A stretch of DNA of 64,000 nt from Acinetobacter junii CIP 64.5 (GCF_000368765.1 NZ_KB849654.1:462043-526042); one strand, 5' to 3'. Numbered from the stretch's first letter, positions 18,757 to 28,957 are shown. Notes: generated by a model from the letters alone, not told the origin. Numbers and translations: made by a program.

Positions 18757-18784
18757 AAAAAACGCTCAAATTTGAGCGTTTTTT
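18757..18784. terminator. Bidirectional terminator between rluB and ABC operon
   Basis: AAAAAACGCTCAAA and TTTGAGCGTTTTTT form a nearly perfect palindrome. The stops of rluB and the ABC ATPase converge on it. Confidence 0.9.
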
Positions 18785-18815
18785 ATTGGACTTAGATATG
18801 AAAATCAAAAACTAG

Positions 18816-20537
18816 CTAGGCAATACCTTGTGGAATTGCTTTTAATAATTTTTGGGTATATTCATGTTGAGGATTCAAATAGAGCTCATCTGAATTTGCA
18901 ATTTCAACCACTTCCCCATGATTCATGACCATTACTTGATCTGAAATATATTTCACCACAGATAAATCATGAGAAATAAAAATATAACTCAAACCAAACT
19001 CATCCTGTAAATCCTGAAGCAAGTTTAATACCTGAGCCTGTACAGACACATCAAGCGCTGAAACTGACTCATCACAGATCAAAATCTCAGGTTTTAAAGT
19101 TAAGCAACGTGCAATCGCAATCCGTTGACGCTGCCCCCCTGAAAACTCATGTGGATAACGATCATATGCTTCAACAGGTAGGCTAACACGCTCCAAAAGC
19201 TCTAGTGCAATTTTTTTACGCTCTTGATCATTTTGACCGATTGCATGAATACGCATCGGTTCAAGTAAAATCTGCCCAATGGTAAACCGAGGATTTAATG
19301 ATGCGTAAGGATTTTGGAAAATGATCTGAATTTTACGTTGATAGAGGGCAAATTCCTTCTCTGACATCGCAAGAATATCTTTACCATCTATAAAGGCCTG
19401 ACCACCAGTTGCTTCATGCAATCGCATAAGTAACAAACCAATTGTCGTTTTCCCAGATCCAGACTCACCCACCAAACCCAATGTTTTGCCCTTAGCCAGT
19501 TTAAAAGAAACGTCTTTCACCGCCTGAAACTCATCACGTCCCCATAATCCTTTACGACTATAAAATGATTTTTTGAGATTTTGTACATCCAAGATAATCG
19601 GCTCGTCACCTGTTAAGCCACGACTACGTTCTTGCAGATGAACCGTTGACAGATTAATAGCTTCGATAAGCTGACCATTTTCTTGTTTCATAAAGTCACT
19701 GGTCACAGGTAAACGATATGGGCGTGAAGATAGTTGTGGACGACAATGCAACAATGCTCGCGTATAGACATCATTCGGTTGTTCTAAAACTTGTTGAGCA
19801 TCTCCACTTTCACGAATTTCACCATGACGCATTACAATCACTTCATCGGCAATTTCACCGACCAATGCCAAATCATGGGTAATAAACAACATTGACATTT
19901 CACGACGCTGACGCAAAGACTCCAACAAATCAATAATTTGTTTTTGAATAGTGACATCTAGTGCAGTAGTCGGCTCATCCGCAATCAGTAGTTTCGGTTC
20001 ACATGCGATCGCCATCGCAATCATCACACGTTGTTGTTGACCACCAGATAATTGACTTGGATAAGCATCGATCTTAGTGTCGGGAGATGGAATACCGACT
20101 TCTTTCAATAATTCTAAAACACGTGCACGAGCTTGTTTACGTCCCATACCCAAGTGGATACGCAAAACCTCTGCAATTTGATCACCAACGGTAAATACAG
20201 GATTTAATGACGACATTGGTTCTTGGAAAATCATCGCAATATCTTTTCCACAAATATTACGTAGCTCTGCAACAGATAGATTAAGTAAGTCTTTATCTTC
20301 AAAACGGATTTGGCTCTGTTCTGAAATTTGACTTTGTCCTTTCGGTAACAATCCCATAACTGCCAATGAAGTGACTGATTTACCACTTCCCGACTCTCCA
20401 ACTAAGGCAACTGTTTTATTTTTTGGGATACTAAACGAAATCCCTTTAACAGTTTTAATCCATTGTTTGCTCTCGGATTTAAAACTCACCTCAAGATTTT
20501 CAACTTTTAATAACGGTGATTCATTTATTGTTGTCAT
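18816..20537 (-). CDS. Oligopeptide ABC transporter, fused double ATP-binding protein
   Basis: The 573-residue protein holds two complete ATPase domains of the Dpp/Opp type, like E. coli YejF. Domain 1 has Walker A GESGSGKSVT, signature LSGGQQQRVMIAM and Walker B LLIADEPTTALD. Domain 2 has GESGSGKTTI, FSGGQRQRIAIAR and ILICDESVSALD. The linker near residues 260-310 carries the oligopeptide-type CRPQL segment. It powers import through the two permeases encoded just upstream. It is the last gene of the minus-strand operon. Confidence 0.95.
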   Translation of the reverse strand: MTTINESPLLKVENLEVSFKSESKQWIKTVKGISFSIPKNKTVALVGESGSGKSVTSLAVMGLLPKGQSQISEQSQIRFEDKDLLNLSVAELRNICGKDIAMIFQEPMSSLNPVFTVGDQIAEVLRIHLGMGRKQARARVLELLKEVGIPSPDTKIDAYPSQLSGGQQQRVMIAMAIACEPKLLIADEPTTALDVTIQKQIIDLLESLRQRREMSMLFITHDLALVGEIADEVIVMRHGEIRESGDAQQVLEQPNDVYTRALLHCRPQLSSRPYRLPVTSDFMKQENGQLIEAINLSTVHLQERSRGLTGDEPIILDVQNLKKSFYSRKGLWGRDEFQAVKDVSFKLAKGKTLGLVGESGSGKTTIGLLLMRLHEATGGQAFIDGKDILAMSEKEFALYQRKIQIIFQNPYASLNPRFTIGQILLEPMRIHAIGQNDQERKKIALELLERVSLPVEAYDRYPHEFSGGQRQRIAIARCLTLKPEILICDESVSALDVSVQAQVLNLLQDLQDEFGLSYIFISHDLSVVKYISDQVMVMNHGEVVEIANSDELYLNPQHEYTQKLLKAIPQGIA

Positions 20538-20551
20538 CTCATCTCACTCCG

Positions 20552-21694
20552 CTATTTCAGTTTTGGATCCAATGCATCACGTAATGCATCAGTAAACATA
20601 GAAAATGCTGTCACTAACACCGCCATCGCAATCGATGCGGCAGCCAATTGCCACCATTTCCCTAAAATCAATTCGGTTTGCGCCTCATTCAACATACTGC
20701 CCCATGACACAACACCGACAGGAACACCAAAACCGAGGAAGCTTAAGATTACTTCTGACTTGATAAACGCTACCACTAGAATTGAAATCTGAACCAACGC
20801 GATATGACTCACGTTGGGGAAAATATGCGCAAACATACGGCGGAAATGGCTGACCCCAATTGCTTTGGCAGCAAGTACATATTCACGAGATTTATGCTTC
20901 ATATATTCAGCACGAATCAAACGGAACACGCCTGTCCAACCTGTTAAACCTAGAATTAATACAATAGAAAGAATACCTTTCTGCTGCAAAACCGCTGCAA
21001 CAGCCAAAACCAACAATAGATAAGGTATTGAGGTAAAGATGTTATAGAACCAATTGAGCACATCATCTACCCAACCACCAAAATATCCCGCGATTGCACC
21101 AAGAAAAGTCCCAATTACAACAGCTAAAAGTGCTGATAGTAATCCTACAAGAATCGAAGTTTCTGCGCCTTTAATCGTTTTAAGGAGAACATCTTGCCCC
21201 CATTTATCTGCACCGAATGCCAAAGTTGATTTCAGCTCTTGCTTTTGATCAAGTAACTCGCCTCCAAGTTGCTGATTGATTTCTTGCATATCCGATGCCA
21301 ATGGATCGGTTACACCGTAGTAATCAATGGCTGTATTGCCTGAGGTTTGTTGTGCTGTTTGAGTATTTAATTCCCGTAAAATATCTTTTAAAGGATCGAC
21401 TGGATTTTCAGGTAGAACTTCCACTTGCTTGGCGACTGGACTCAGAGGCGAATCTTCAGTATCAGCGCCCATAAAGGTTGGCGGTGCATAACTAACTGCG
21501 ACTTCTTTGTTCCAATCCGAGGCGATTACGCCTGTAACAGATAGTAGCAGCACAATGAAATAGGCGAATACGATGAATAAGGATGCCATAGCAATACGAT
21601 CTGCTTTTAATCGTTGTACTGCCAAACGCCATAATCCTGAAGATTCGGTATTAGTCTGAACTTGCGCTTTTCGTTTTGATAATACACTCAGCAT
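20552..21694 (-). CDS. Peptide ABC transporter permease, YejE/DppC-like
   Basis: This 380-residue inner-membrane permease has an N-terminal membrane segment (MASLFIVFAYFIVLLLSVTGV). A long periplasmic stretch of about 130 residues follows, then the BPD_transp_1 domain with FGADKWGQDVLLKTIKGAETSI and an EAA loop in YVLAAKAIGVSHFRRMFAHIFPN. The long loop is like YejE rather than short DppC proteins. It pairs with the YejB-like permease, 7 nt apart. Confidence 0.93.
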   Translation of the reverse strand: MLSVLSKRKAQVQTNTESSGLWRLAVQRLKADRIAMASLFIVFAYFIVLLLSVTGVIASDWNKEVAVSYAPPTFMGADTEDSPLSPVAKQVEVLPENPVDPLKDILRELNTQTAQQTSGNTAIDYYGVTDPLASDMQEINQQLGGELLDQKQELKSTLAFGADKWGQDVLLKTIKGAETSILVGLLSALLAVVIGTFLGAIAGYFGGWVDDVLNWFYNIFTSIPYLLLVLAVAAVLQQKGILSIVLILGLTGWTGVFRLIRAEYMKHKSREYVLAAKAIGVSHFRRMFAHIFPNVSHIALVQISILVVAFIKSEVILSFLGFGVPVGVVSWGSMLNEAQTELILGKWWQLAAASIAMAVLVTAFSMFTDALRDALDPKLK

Positions 21695-21701
21695 AGTTCA
21701 C

Positions 21702-22640
21702 CTACTTCAACTCTACACGCGAATCGATCAATTTATATATCAGATCAGCAATTAAGTTAAAAAACATGGTTGCAGCGGCAACGTATACCGTAATCGCTTT
21801 AATCACAGGAAAATCACTTCGTTCAACGGCAATAATGACTTCTCGACCGATCCCTGGAATACCAAAAAAGCGTTCGATCAAAAAGGCACCAATTAACAAA
21901 GCAGGTAAAGTTGCCATCACATCCGTCACAATCGGAATCGAAGCATTACGTAAAACATGCACGCCATAGACACGTCGTTCACTCACCCCTTTAGCGCGTG
22001 CCGTGCGCACATAGTCCTGATTCACCTCATCCAAAATAAAGCTACGATACAGTCTTAACGTTGGGGCGATACTTACCACCAACATGATAAGAACAGGTAA
22101 TAATGCATATTTGAATAGATTTTCACTGAAGCTATCGCTCCAGCCTTGAACTGGAAACCAACCAAGCTGATAAGCAAAGAAGTATTGAAAAATAATGATA
22201 TAAACCAAAATACTAATCGACATTCCAATCGTGCAAAGCATCATTACCATACGATCAGTCAAACTTCCTCGCACTGAGGCAACAGCCAACGCCAAAATGA
22301 TCGAAATAACGGTTTGTAAAATCGTCAATGGAATCAAAATCGTCAATGATGGCCCTAAACGCGTGCTTATAATTTGCGAGACCGATTCACCTGTACTCCA
22401 ACTCACACCATAATCGAAGCTTATAATTTGCTTGATAAAGATCCAAAGTTGAACGTAATAAGGCTGATCGACACCTAACTGTTGACGGATATTTTCTATT
22501 TGCTCAGGATTCGACATTTTTCCTGCCAAAATATATGCAGGATCTCCCCCCACCCAATTGAATAAGAAAAAAATCAGCAGCACGACCCCGAGCATCGTTG
22601 GGATCATCTGCCATATACGGCGTATGATATATGCCAGCAT
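21702..22640 (-). CDS. Peptide ABC transporter permease, YejB/DppB-like
   Basis: The 312-residue permease has the DppB start (MLAYIIRRIWQMIPTMLGVVLLIFFLFN), GGDPAYILAG, six hydrophobic segments and the EAA loop VRTARAKGVSERRVYGVHVLRN. It forms the channel with the YejE-like subunit. It is 12 nt downstream of the peptidase stop, which places the peptidase inside the transporter operon. E. coli YejB is longer, at 364 residues. Confidence 0.93.
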   Translation of the reverse strand: MLAYIIRRIWQMIPTMLGVVLLIFFLFNWVGGDPAYILAGKMSNPEQIENIRQQLGVDQPYYVQLWIFIKQIISFDYGVSWSTGESVSQIISTRLGPSLTILIPLTILQTVISIILALAVASVRGSLTDRMVMMLCTIGMSISILVYIIIFQYFFAYQLGWFPVQGWSDSFSENLFKYALLPVLIMLVVSIAPTLRLYRSFILDEVNQDYVRTARAKGVSERRVYGVHVLRNASIPIVTDVMATLPALLIGAFLIERFFGIPGIGREVIIAVERSDFPVIKAITVYVAAATMFFNLIADLIYKLIDSRVELK

Positions 22641-22652
22641 AAAGATGCTCCC

Positions 22653-24668
22653 TTATTTCACTCGTTGACCTGTAATTTCATCAAAAAATGCTTTGTTGTT
22701 CGGTTTACGTCCGAGGAAATCTTCGACCAACTTTTCTGCTGGTTTTTGGCTACCTTGAGATAAAATTGTTTGTCGATAATGCTGACCAACTTTTGGATTA
22801 TTTAAGTTATCGCCAAATGCCGACAACATATCCAAAGCCATAACCTCAGACCACATATATCCGTAATAACCTACTTGATAACCATTCATGATGTGATTGA
22901 ACTGTCCAGGGAACTCAGTTGTTGGTACGTAGCCAAGTGCTGTAGCATTTTCCATTTTCTTCCACACATCCAATGGCTGTACCTTCAAAGCATCTGTTCC
23001 ATGCAATGCCATATCATACTGGGCGTATAAAGTTTGACGTGCATAATGCAAACCACGACCGTAACTATGTACAGCGGCTAACTTTTTAATTAATGCTTCA
23101 TCAACTCGTGGGCAGGCAGGTTGGCAATAATCTGCAAGTTTAGAAAGTGTCTCTTTTCGTCTTGCCCATTCTTCATACATCTGAGAAGGTGCTTCTACAA
23201 AATCTCGCTCAACGGTAGTGCCCGTTTGTGATGAGTATCGAGTGTTGGAAAGGATGCCATGTAAAGCATGTCCAAACTCATGTACAAAAGTTTCAAGCTC
23301 ATCACTGGTCAATCCTTGACGGTTAAAGTTAGTCACTAAAGCTGAAATAGGTTTACGATCAGTTAATGTACTCCGTCCATAAACACTCCACACAGCAGCA
23401 TGACCATATTTCCCTTCACGTGGGAATTTGTCCATGTATAGTCCGCCCAGCAATTTTCCAGTTTTGGTATCCGTTACATCGTAATATTCAACTTCATCTT
23501 GCCAAGCAGGCACTTTTACAGGTTTAAACTCGATACCATATAAGTTAGATGAAATCGCAAATAACCAATCTTGTGCTGCTTGAGTTGGAAAATATTCACG
23601 CAGTTTTTCTTGATCTACTTGATATTTAGCTTTGCGTAACTTTTCACTCCAGTACGCTTCACTCCATCGTTCGATTTTGGCTTGCTCAAGTGGAATATTT
23701 AATGTTTGAGCTTTAAATGCTTGTAAGGTTTGTACTTCTTTTTGTTCTAAAGGCGAAACTGTTGCATGAATATCTGCCAGAAATGTATTCACTGCCTCAG
23801 GTGTTTTTGCCATGCGTTTTTGTAAAACCCATTCAGCATAACTTGATTTTCCAAACAGTTTTGCAAGTTCATATCTCAAATCGACAGCTTGTTTTAATAA
23901 ATTCAGATTCTTTTCACCACCACGGCGTGTAAATGCGACTTGATAACGCTTTCGTGCCTCGTCATTTTCTGCAAGCTCCATAAATGGACGATATTCTGGA
24001 TATTCAAATCCTAGTAAATAATTTCCTTTTTCATTTTTCTTTACAGCATCAATATAGCTTTGTGGTAAACCTTTTAACTCAGCAGCAGTAAATTCTAGCT
24101 TCTGCTTATTATCACGAACGTTCCGACTATATTCCTGCTCTATTTTAGTGAGTTGATCCAATATTTCTTTTAAACGCTGCTGTTTATCAACAGGGAGTTG
24201 TATCCCTTTTTCTTCAAAATCTTTCAAGATATCAGCTTGAAACTTTTGATCGATAGGATCAGTAGATTTAATTTTTTTAAATTGTTGATAAAGCTTTAAG
24301 TTTTGCAAAATTTCAGTTTGAAACTGACTAATTTTAACCTCACAATCTTCTGCAGCTTTGCGAACTGCTTCATCAGGATCCACGTTGCTATACAACCCGA
24401 TTGGACCGTAAAAATCCTCAAAAGAAGCAAGAATCGCATCCCATTTTGCCAATATTGGAGCGGCTGGCGTATCTTGAGCGAGTTGAAGAGCTTCCAAGGA
24501 CGTAAGCTGTTTTTTAACATCGTTAATTTTGGCGTCACATAATGCTGGAATATCTTTTGACTGAAATAACGGTAAGGTTTGTCGAGTCAAGTTATCTGCC
24601 GATGAAAATTGATTAACTCCCATCGTGAGTAGGCAAAAGGTGGTGAGTTTTAAATTGTAATGTTTCAT
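22653..24668 (-). CDS. Secreted M3-family oligopeptidase
   Basis: The 671-residue zinc metallopeptidase belongs to the thimet oligopeptidase/Dcp clan. The zinc site is HEFGHALHG near residue 461, and the third ligand is likely the Glu in DFVEAPSQMYEEW. A signal peptide (LKLTTFCLLTMGVNQFSSAD) points to the periplasm, unlike cytoplasmic OpdA or PrlC. It sits between the solute-binding proteins and the permeases of one operon, so it probably trims peptides before they are bound and imported. Cleavage specificity cannot be read from the sequence. Confidence 0.9.
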   Translation of the reverse strand: MKHYNLKLTTFCLLTMGVNQFSSADNLTRQTLPLFQSKDIPALCDAKINDVKKQLTSLEALQLAQDTPAAPILAKWDAILASFEDFYGPIGLYSNVDPDEAVRKAAEDCEVKISQFQTEILQNLKLYQQFKKIKSTDPIDQKFQADILKDFEEKGIQLPVDKQQRLKEILDQLTKIEQEYSRNVRDNKQKLEFTAAELKGLPQSYIDAVKKNEKGNYLLGFEYPEYRPFMELAENDEARKRYQVAFTRRGGEKNLNLLKQAVDLRYELAKLFGKSSYAEWVLQKRMAKTPEAVNTFLADIHATVSPLEQKEVQTLQAFKAQTLNIPLEQAKIERWSEAYWSEKLRKAKYQVDQEKLREYFPTQAAQDWLFAISSNLYGIEFKPVKVPAWQDEVEYYDVTDTKTGKLLGGLYMDKFPREGKYGHAAVWSVYGRSTLTDRKPISALVTNFNRQGLTSDELETFVHEFGHALHGILSNTRYSSQTGTTVERDFVEAPSQMYEEWARRKETLSKLADYCQPACPRVDEALIKKLAAVHSYGRGLHYARQTLYAQYDMALHGTDALKVQPLDVWKKMENATALGYVPTTEFPGQFNHIMNGYQVGYYGYMWSEVMALDMLSAFGDNLNNPKVGQHYRQTILSQGSQKPAEKLVEDFLGRKPNNKAFFDEITGQRVK

Positions 24669-24690
24669 TGTTACTCCAGTTCTTTAAATT

Positions 24691-26502
24691 TTATTTCTTC
24701 ATATCAATATCGATGTACATCCACTCCGCAGGAAGTATTGGATGCTTTTTAAAACCAATCACTCGAGGCTGCGCCAGAATATTTCGGTAACGAGCACCGA
24801 TCACTTGTACAGGCATATAAACCTCTAAAATACGTGACATTTTTCTGTATATGGCATCGCGCTCTGGACCTGGCACCATGTTTTGAGTTTGTTCATAAAG
24901 ACGATCAAATTCAGGAATTTTGATACAACCATTGTTCGTTACATTGATATTTTTGCCATAAAACAACTGCATAAAATTATCGGCATCAGGATAATCTGCG
25001 ATCCAAGCTGAAGCTTTGAACATGGTTTTACATTGCTTTTCCAACTTCAAGGCTTCTGAAAATGGGAGAGATTGTGTGGTCATCTGTATCTTGAGACCAT
25101 CAAGGATTTTCTTCCAGAATTCAGCTTGTTGTTGACTACGTAAACTACTACCACTAACAGTCATCTCGATGACCAAAGGCTTACCATTTGGCAAGGTTCT
25201 CCAACCATTTGTACCAACTTTGTACTGATAACGATCTAATAATAGATTGGCTGCTTTGACTGAATAAGGAATACTTGATCTGTAATTTGGGTCATAACCA
25301 ACAACACCTTCTGGGATTGGTGCTTGTAATTTTTTAGCATCACCTTTTTGCAAGATATTGATGTAGTTATCTGCAGAAAATGCCATCGCAATCGCACGGC
25401 GTAGAGCTATTTTTTCTTTGCTTAAACCCCCAACAACAGGGTTTTGCATGTTCCAATAATGATAGTCAAGTGATGGATCAACGATGCGAGATAATTGCAC
25501 ACCTTTTTTCACCAATTCAGGTTTTAACTTACCATTTTGTAAAGCTTGTACAGTCAATTCACCATCAAGTTGAAATAAGTCAACCTCATCTTTACTGAAT
25601 GACAACCAGCGGGATTGCCCTTCTTCCATCACTTGTATGTCAATCACACCAATCTGAGGCATTTTTTTGCCTTGCATCGCTTTTACAATTTTCTGGTCTT
25701 CAGGGGAACTCGCTTTAAAGTTCCATACAAAACTACGAAAGTCAGGATTGGCTTTTAAAATAATTCTTGAACCTGGTGTCCAGCGAGACAGCATATAAGG
25801 TCCTGTACCCACAGGATGACCCATCGCAAACCCAGCTTTATTTCTATATTTTTCGATCACTTCTCTTGCTACAGCACCTGCTGGTTGATGAGCAAGTAAC
25901 ATTGGAAAGTTTTGGTCTGGTCGAGTTAGACGGATAACCAATGTGTATCGGTCTGGCGTTTGTAATCCCACAATCGGTTGGTCGTAATTGAATTTGCCAT
26001 TCTTTTGCGCTTGCTTCTGTAACGCATCCATTCCAACAATACGTCCATCCAGTAACCAACTGTTCGGTGAATGTAGATTCGGATCCAAGAGTCGTTTAAA
26101 GGTATACGCATAGTCAAAAGACGTGAGTTCACGTTTTTTTCCTTTAAAAGCAGGATCATTGGCAAAATAAATCCCTTTTTGCAAACGGATGGTATACGTC
26201 AAACCATCTGCACTAATCTCAGGTAATGCGACTGCCGTGCGAGGGACTAACTTTGCTGGCGATGCTAAATAATCATATGTATATAAAGTCTCGAAAATCG
26301 AACCATTCACGTGTGCAGAATACAAATCATGTACACCTGCAGGATCAAAACCTGTTTCAGCGACTGGAAAGACATAACGCAATACTTTATTTGGATCAGC
26401 TGGACTTTTAGCAAATGTCAAAGTTGTTGTAGAACTCGCTATAAGCCCAACACAAAGCGCCAAACTGTAAGATTTCAATGAAAGTTTATAATTTTGCTTC
26501 AT
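24691..26502 (-). CDS. Peptide ABC transporter substrate-binding protein (second copy)
   Basis: This periplasmic SBP_bac_5 protein of 603 residues is of the YejA/DppA/OppA kind. It has a signal peptide ending near ASSTTTLTFA. Family segments include YTIRLQKGIYFANDPAFKGKKRELTSFDYAYTFKRLLDP, HPVGTGPYMLSRW and ALRRAIAMAFSADNYI. It is a clear paralogue of the upstream gene (26517-28301). The two share landmarks such as QSRWLSF/QSRWLAF and FVWNFK, so the locus probably handles two ligand ranges. Confidence 0.93.
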   Translation of the reverse strand: MKQNYKLSLKSYSLALCVGLIASSTTTLTFAKSPADPNKVLRYVFPVAETGFDPAGVHDLYSAHVNGSIFETLYTYDYLASPAKLVPRTAVALPEISADGLTYTIRLQKGIYFANDPAFKGKKRELTSFDYAYTFKRLLDPNLHSPNSWLLDGRIVGMDALQKQAQKNGKFNYDQPIVGLQTPDRYTLVIRLTRPDQNFPMLLAHQPAGAVAREVIEKYRNKAGFAMGHPVGTGPYMLSRWTPGSRIILKANPDFRSFVWNFKASSPEDQKIVKAMQGKKMPQIGVIDIQVMEEGQSRWLSFSKDEVDLFQLDGELTVQALQNGKLKPELVKKGVQLSRIVDPSLDYHYWNMQNPVVGGLSKEKIALRRAIAMAFSADNYINILQKGDAKKLQAPIPEGVVGYDPNYRSSIPYSVKAANLLLDRYQYKVGTNGWRTLPNGKPLVIEMTVSGSSLRSQQQAEFWKKILDGLKIQMTTQSLPFSEALKLEKQCKTMFKASAWIADYPDADNFMQLFYGKNINVTNNGCIKIPEFDRLYEQTQNMVPGPERDAIYRKMSRILEVYMPVQVIGARYRNILAQPRVIGFKKHPILPAEWMYIDIDMKK

Positions 26503-26516
26503 CTTGAACTCAATAC

Positions 26517-28301
26517 TTATTTTTGTCGTGGTGAAGCAATATCTAAATATTGCCAGTTACTGTTCATAATTGGATGGGCTTTAAAACCTTGAACGTGGGA
26601 TTGGATCACCCAATTTCGAATACGGGTATCTTGTAAAATTAGAGGATTTTCAGCTTCAATTTGACGACTCATTTTTTCGTAATATGGCATGCGCTTTTCT
26701 GGAGGCTGTTGCATCGCTTGTTTATACAAACCATCATAAGCGGATGAGCTATAGCACGACTGATTACCTCTACCCACATTCGGTCCATATAATAGTTGCG
26801 TGAAATTTTCTCCTTCAGGATAGTCTGCATGCCAAGCTCCACCCCAAATCATATATTGACATTGCGTCGCTGCTTTTAAGTTATCGGCGAAGTTACTTAC
26901 TCTGAAATCTGCGCGAATGCCGATCGCATCTAAATTCTTTTTCCACAACTCCGAATACATCACTGAGGATGAGCCACTTTCAGTATTTATTTTTAGAACA
27001 AGTGCTTTGCCATTTGGCAGATTTCGATAACCATCAGCACCTTTTTTATAACCAAAATGATCTAACAATTTATTAGCCAAACTCGGGTTATAGCCAATAC
27101 TACTTCGATATTTTGGATTGTGCCCATTTACCCCCGCGGGTACCAACATTTCAGCTTTAACAGCCTGTCCTTTTCTTAATATCCGAATATATTCATCAAC
27201 ATTAAATGACATCGCAATTGCGCGTCTTAATGCAATTTTGTCCAAATTGTTCCCACCTATAATTGGATCACGCATATTCAGCATGGTATAGGTGATCTCT
27301 GCCTCCTTGTTCGGATAAAGTCGAATCCCCTTTTGTCGCATCGCAGGCTTAAGTTGATTATTTTGGTCTAAAACTTTAGGAATGGAACTCGAGGTGAGTT
27401 TATCGAAATCGAGTTGTTTTGATTGAAATGCCAGCCAACGTGACTGCTCTTCTTCAATAATACTGATATTTACTTTACCAATTTGAGGCATTTTTTTGCC
27501 TGTCATTTCTTTAACCAACTGGTTATCCCAAGCAGTTCCTGTCGATTTAAAATTCCAAACAAAACCTCGATAATCTGGGTTAGCTACAAGTTCTATTTTA
27601 CTACGGGGCACATACTTACTCAGCATGTAAGGTCCTGTACCTACGGGATGCATTCCCAATCGATCTTTATAATAATCAACTACTTCACGAGCAGTAGCAC
27701 CAAACGTACTATAAGCTAGAATATAGGGAAAGTTATAATCAGGTTGAGTCAAGGTAAATTGAAGTGTGTATCGATCTAAGGCTTTTACCCCCTCAATCTT
27801 GGCATCATAATTGAAGCGACCTGTTTGCTTCGCTTGCTCAACTAAGGCATTTGCACCCACAATTTTCTGGTCGATAAATGCATATGAAGAAGAATGATTT
27901 TTAGGATCTAAAATACGTTTGACCGAATACACATAGTCTTCTGCAATTAACTCTCTACGCTGACCTTTAAATGCTGGATCAGCAGTAAAATAAATACCTG
28001 GCTTTATTTTAAATATATAAACTTTCCCATTTTCTTTGATCACAGGCATACTTTGTGCCGTAGCTGGAACCAACTTGACAGGATTAGCTAGATAATCGTA
28101 TTGCAGCAATCTCTCAAAAATAACATCAGCTACATTACCGCTATAAAAATTAAAAGTTTTGACCATATCAAAACCATCGTCAGGTGCTTCAAATGCGATT
28201 CGAAGCACCTTATCCGCTTGCGCTGGAGTTTTAGCGTTTCCCAAAGGAGCAAATACAATAACGGTTGAGAACAAAGCGACCGTAAAAAATTTAGACTTCA
28301 A
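26517..28301 (-). CDS. Peptide ABC transporter substrate-binding protein (first copy)
   Basis: This is a 594-residue periplasmic SBP_bac_5 protein with signal peptide (FFTVALFSTVIVFAPLGNA). It shows VYIFKIKPGIYFTADPAFKGQRREL, the SVKRILDPKNHSSS segment, HPVGTGPYMLSKYVP and ALRRAIAMSFNVDEYI. It opens the minus-strand operon, so its promoter lies in the gap shared with the TonB-dependent receptor. The start ATG 28301 matches the signal peptide; the ribosome site is weak. Confidence 0.93.
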   Translation of the reverse strand: MKSKFFTVALFSTVIVFAPLGNAKTPAQADKVLRIAFEAPDDGFDMVKTFNFYSGNVADVIFERLLQYDYLANPVKLVPATAQSMPVIKENGKVYIFKIKPGIYFTADPAFKGQRRELIAEDYVYSVKRILDPKNHSSSYAFIDQKIVGANALVEQAKQTGRFNYDAKIEGVKALDRYTLQFTLTQPDYNFPYILAYSTFGATAREVVDYYKDRLGMHPVGTGPYMLSKYVPRSKIELVANPDYRGFVWNFKSTGTAWDNQLVKEMTGKKMPQIGKVNISIIEEEQSRWLAFQSKQLDFDKLTSSSIPKVLDQNNQLKPAMRQKGIRLYPNKEAEITYTMLNMRDPIIGGNNLDKIALRRAIAMSFNVDEYIRILRKGQAVKAEMLVPAGVNGHNPKYRSSIGYNPSLANKLLDHFGYKKGADGYRNLPNGKALVLKINTESGSSSVMYSELWKKNLDAIGIRADFRVSNFADNLKAATQCQYMIWGGAWHADYPEGENFTQLLYGPNVGRGNQSCYSSSAYDGLYKQAMQQPPEKRMPYYEKMSRQIEAENPLILQDTRIRNWVIQSHVQGFKAHPIMNSNWQYLDIASPRQK

Positions 28302-28957
28302 TTAAATGCTCACATTATCGTTTTTTAATAAATACTAGACTTTCGAATAGCATTCAACCACACATCGATCTTACCTGCCTGACTTAATCCAATGATCTTG
28401 TTCACAAAAATGAATGGTTTGTGATATTTTTACCAATCATAAAAATAATTCAGATGTAAAACCGACATCAAGACCCAAAATTACATTGCTAATTTCATGC
28501 CACTTTTCAAACAAATTTAAAATAGAAAAATTAGACTCCCGTCTATTCACCCCTCTAATCAATATTTATTCATCCTAATTAAAAGTAACTTTATGCAAAA
28601 TCTCATTTTTTCATAACATTCTTAACAATTAAAATAAGAGACTATAAATACATGTTTTAAAATATATAAAATTAAAATGCACCAAATAAATGCAAATATA
28701 AATTAGCATGTTTCATTTTAATACCATGTATAAAACCTAGAAAACTGTAAAAAAATGCCAATAAAAAATATTTTTATAAATTCATAATTTTTTAATAAAT
28801 AGTAAAAATATGAAAAGCTTATTCAATAAAACTAAAACGCTTTTACACAATTTACTCTAGATTAAACCTGATCCAAAAAATGTATTTGGCACATGTCTTG
28901 CTAAAACGCTCTTGTTCAGTCTTTAAGAGTGACAATCCACTAGGGGTTATAAATTTA
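28302..28957. promoter_or_regulatory. AT-rich divergent regulatory region of the peptide-uptake locus
   Basis: This 656-bp gap separates the ABC operon (minus) from the receptor-TonB operon (plus) and must hold both promoters. The part at about 28540-28870 is extremely AT-rich with A- and T-tracts, which suggests bent DNA or H-NS-type binding. I see no convincing Fur box (GATAAT repeats). The clearest ordered element is the inverted repeat at 28402-28424. No ORF here is convincing. Confidence 0.6.
28402..28424. promoter_or_regulatory. Inverted repeat, possible operator
   Basis: TCACAAA (28402-28408) and TTTGTGA (28418-28424) are perfect inverted arms with a 9-nt spacer. The site is about 100 bp upstream of the first solute-binding-protein gene. 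The TGTGA half-site recalls CRP/Vfr-type sites, but the spacing does not fit the CRP consensus. Confidence 0.4.

Noticed and set aside
28540..28870. Extremely AT-rich tract considered as a replication origin or attachment site
   Set aside because: No DnaA boxes, iterons, integrase gene or direct repeats are present. It is simply an AT-rich promoter region.
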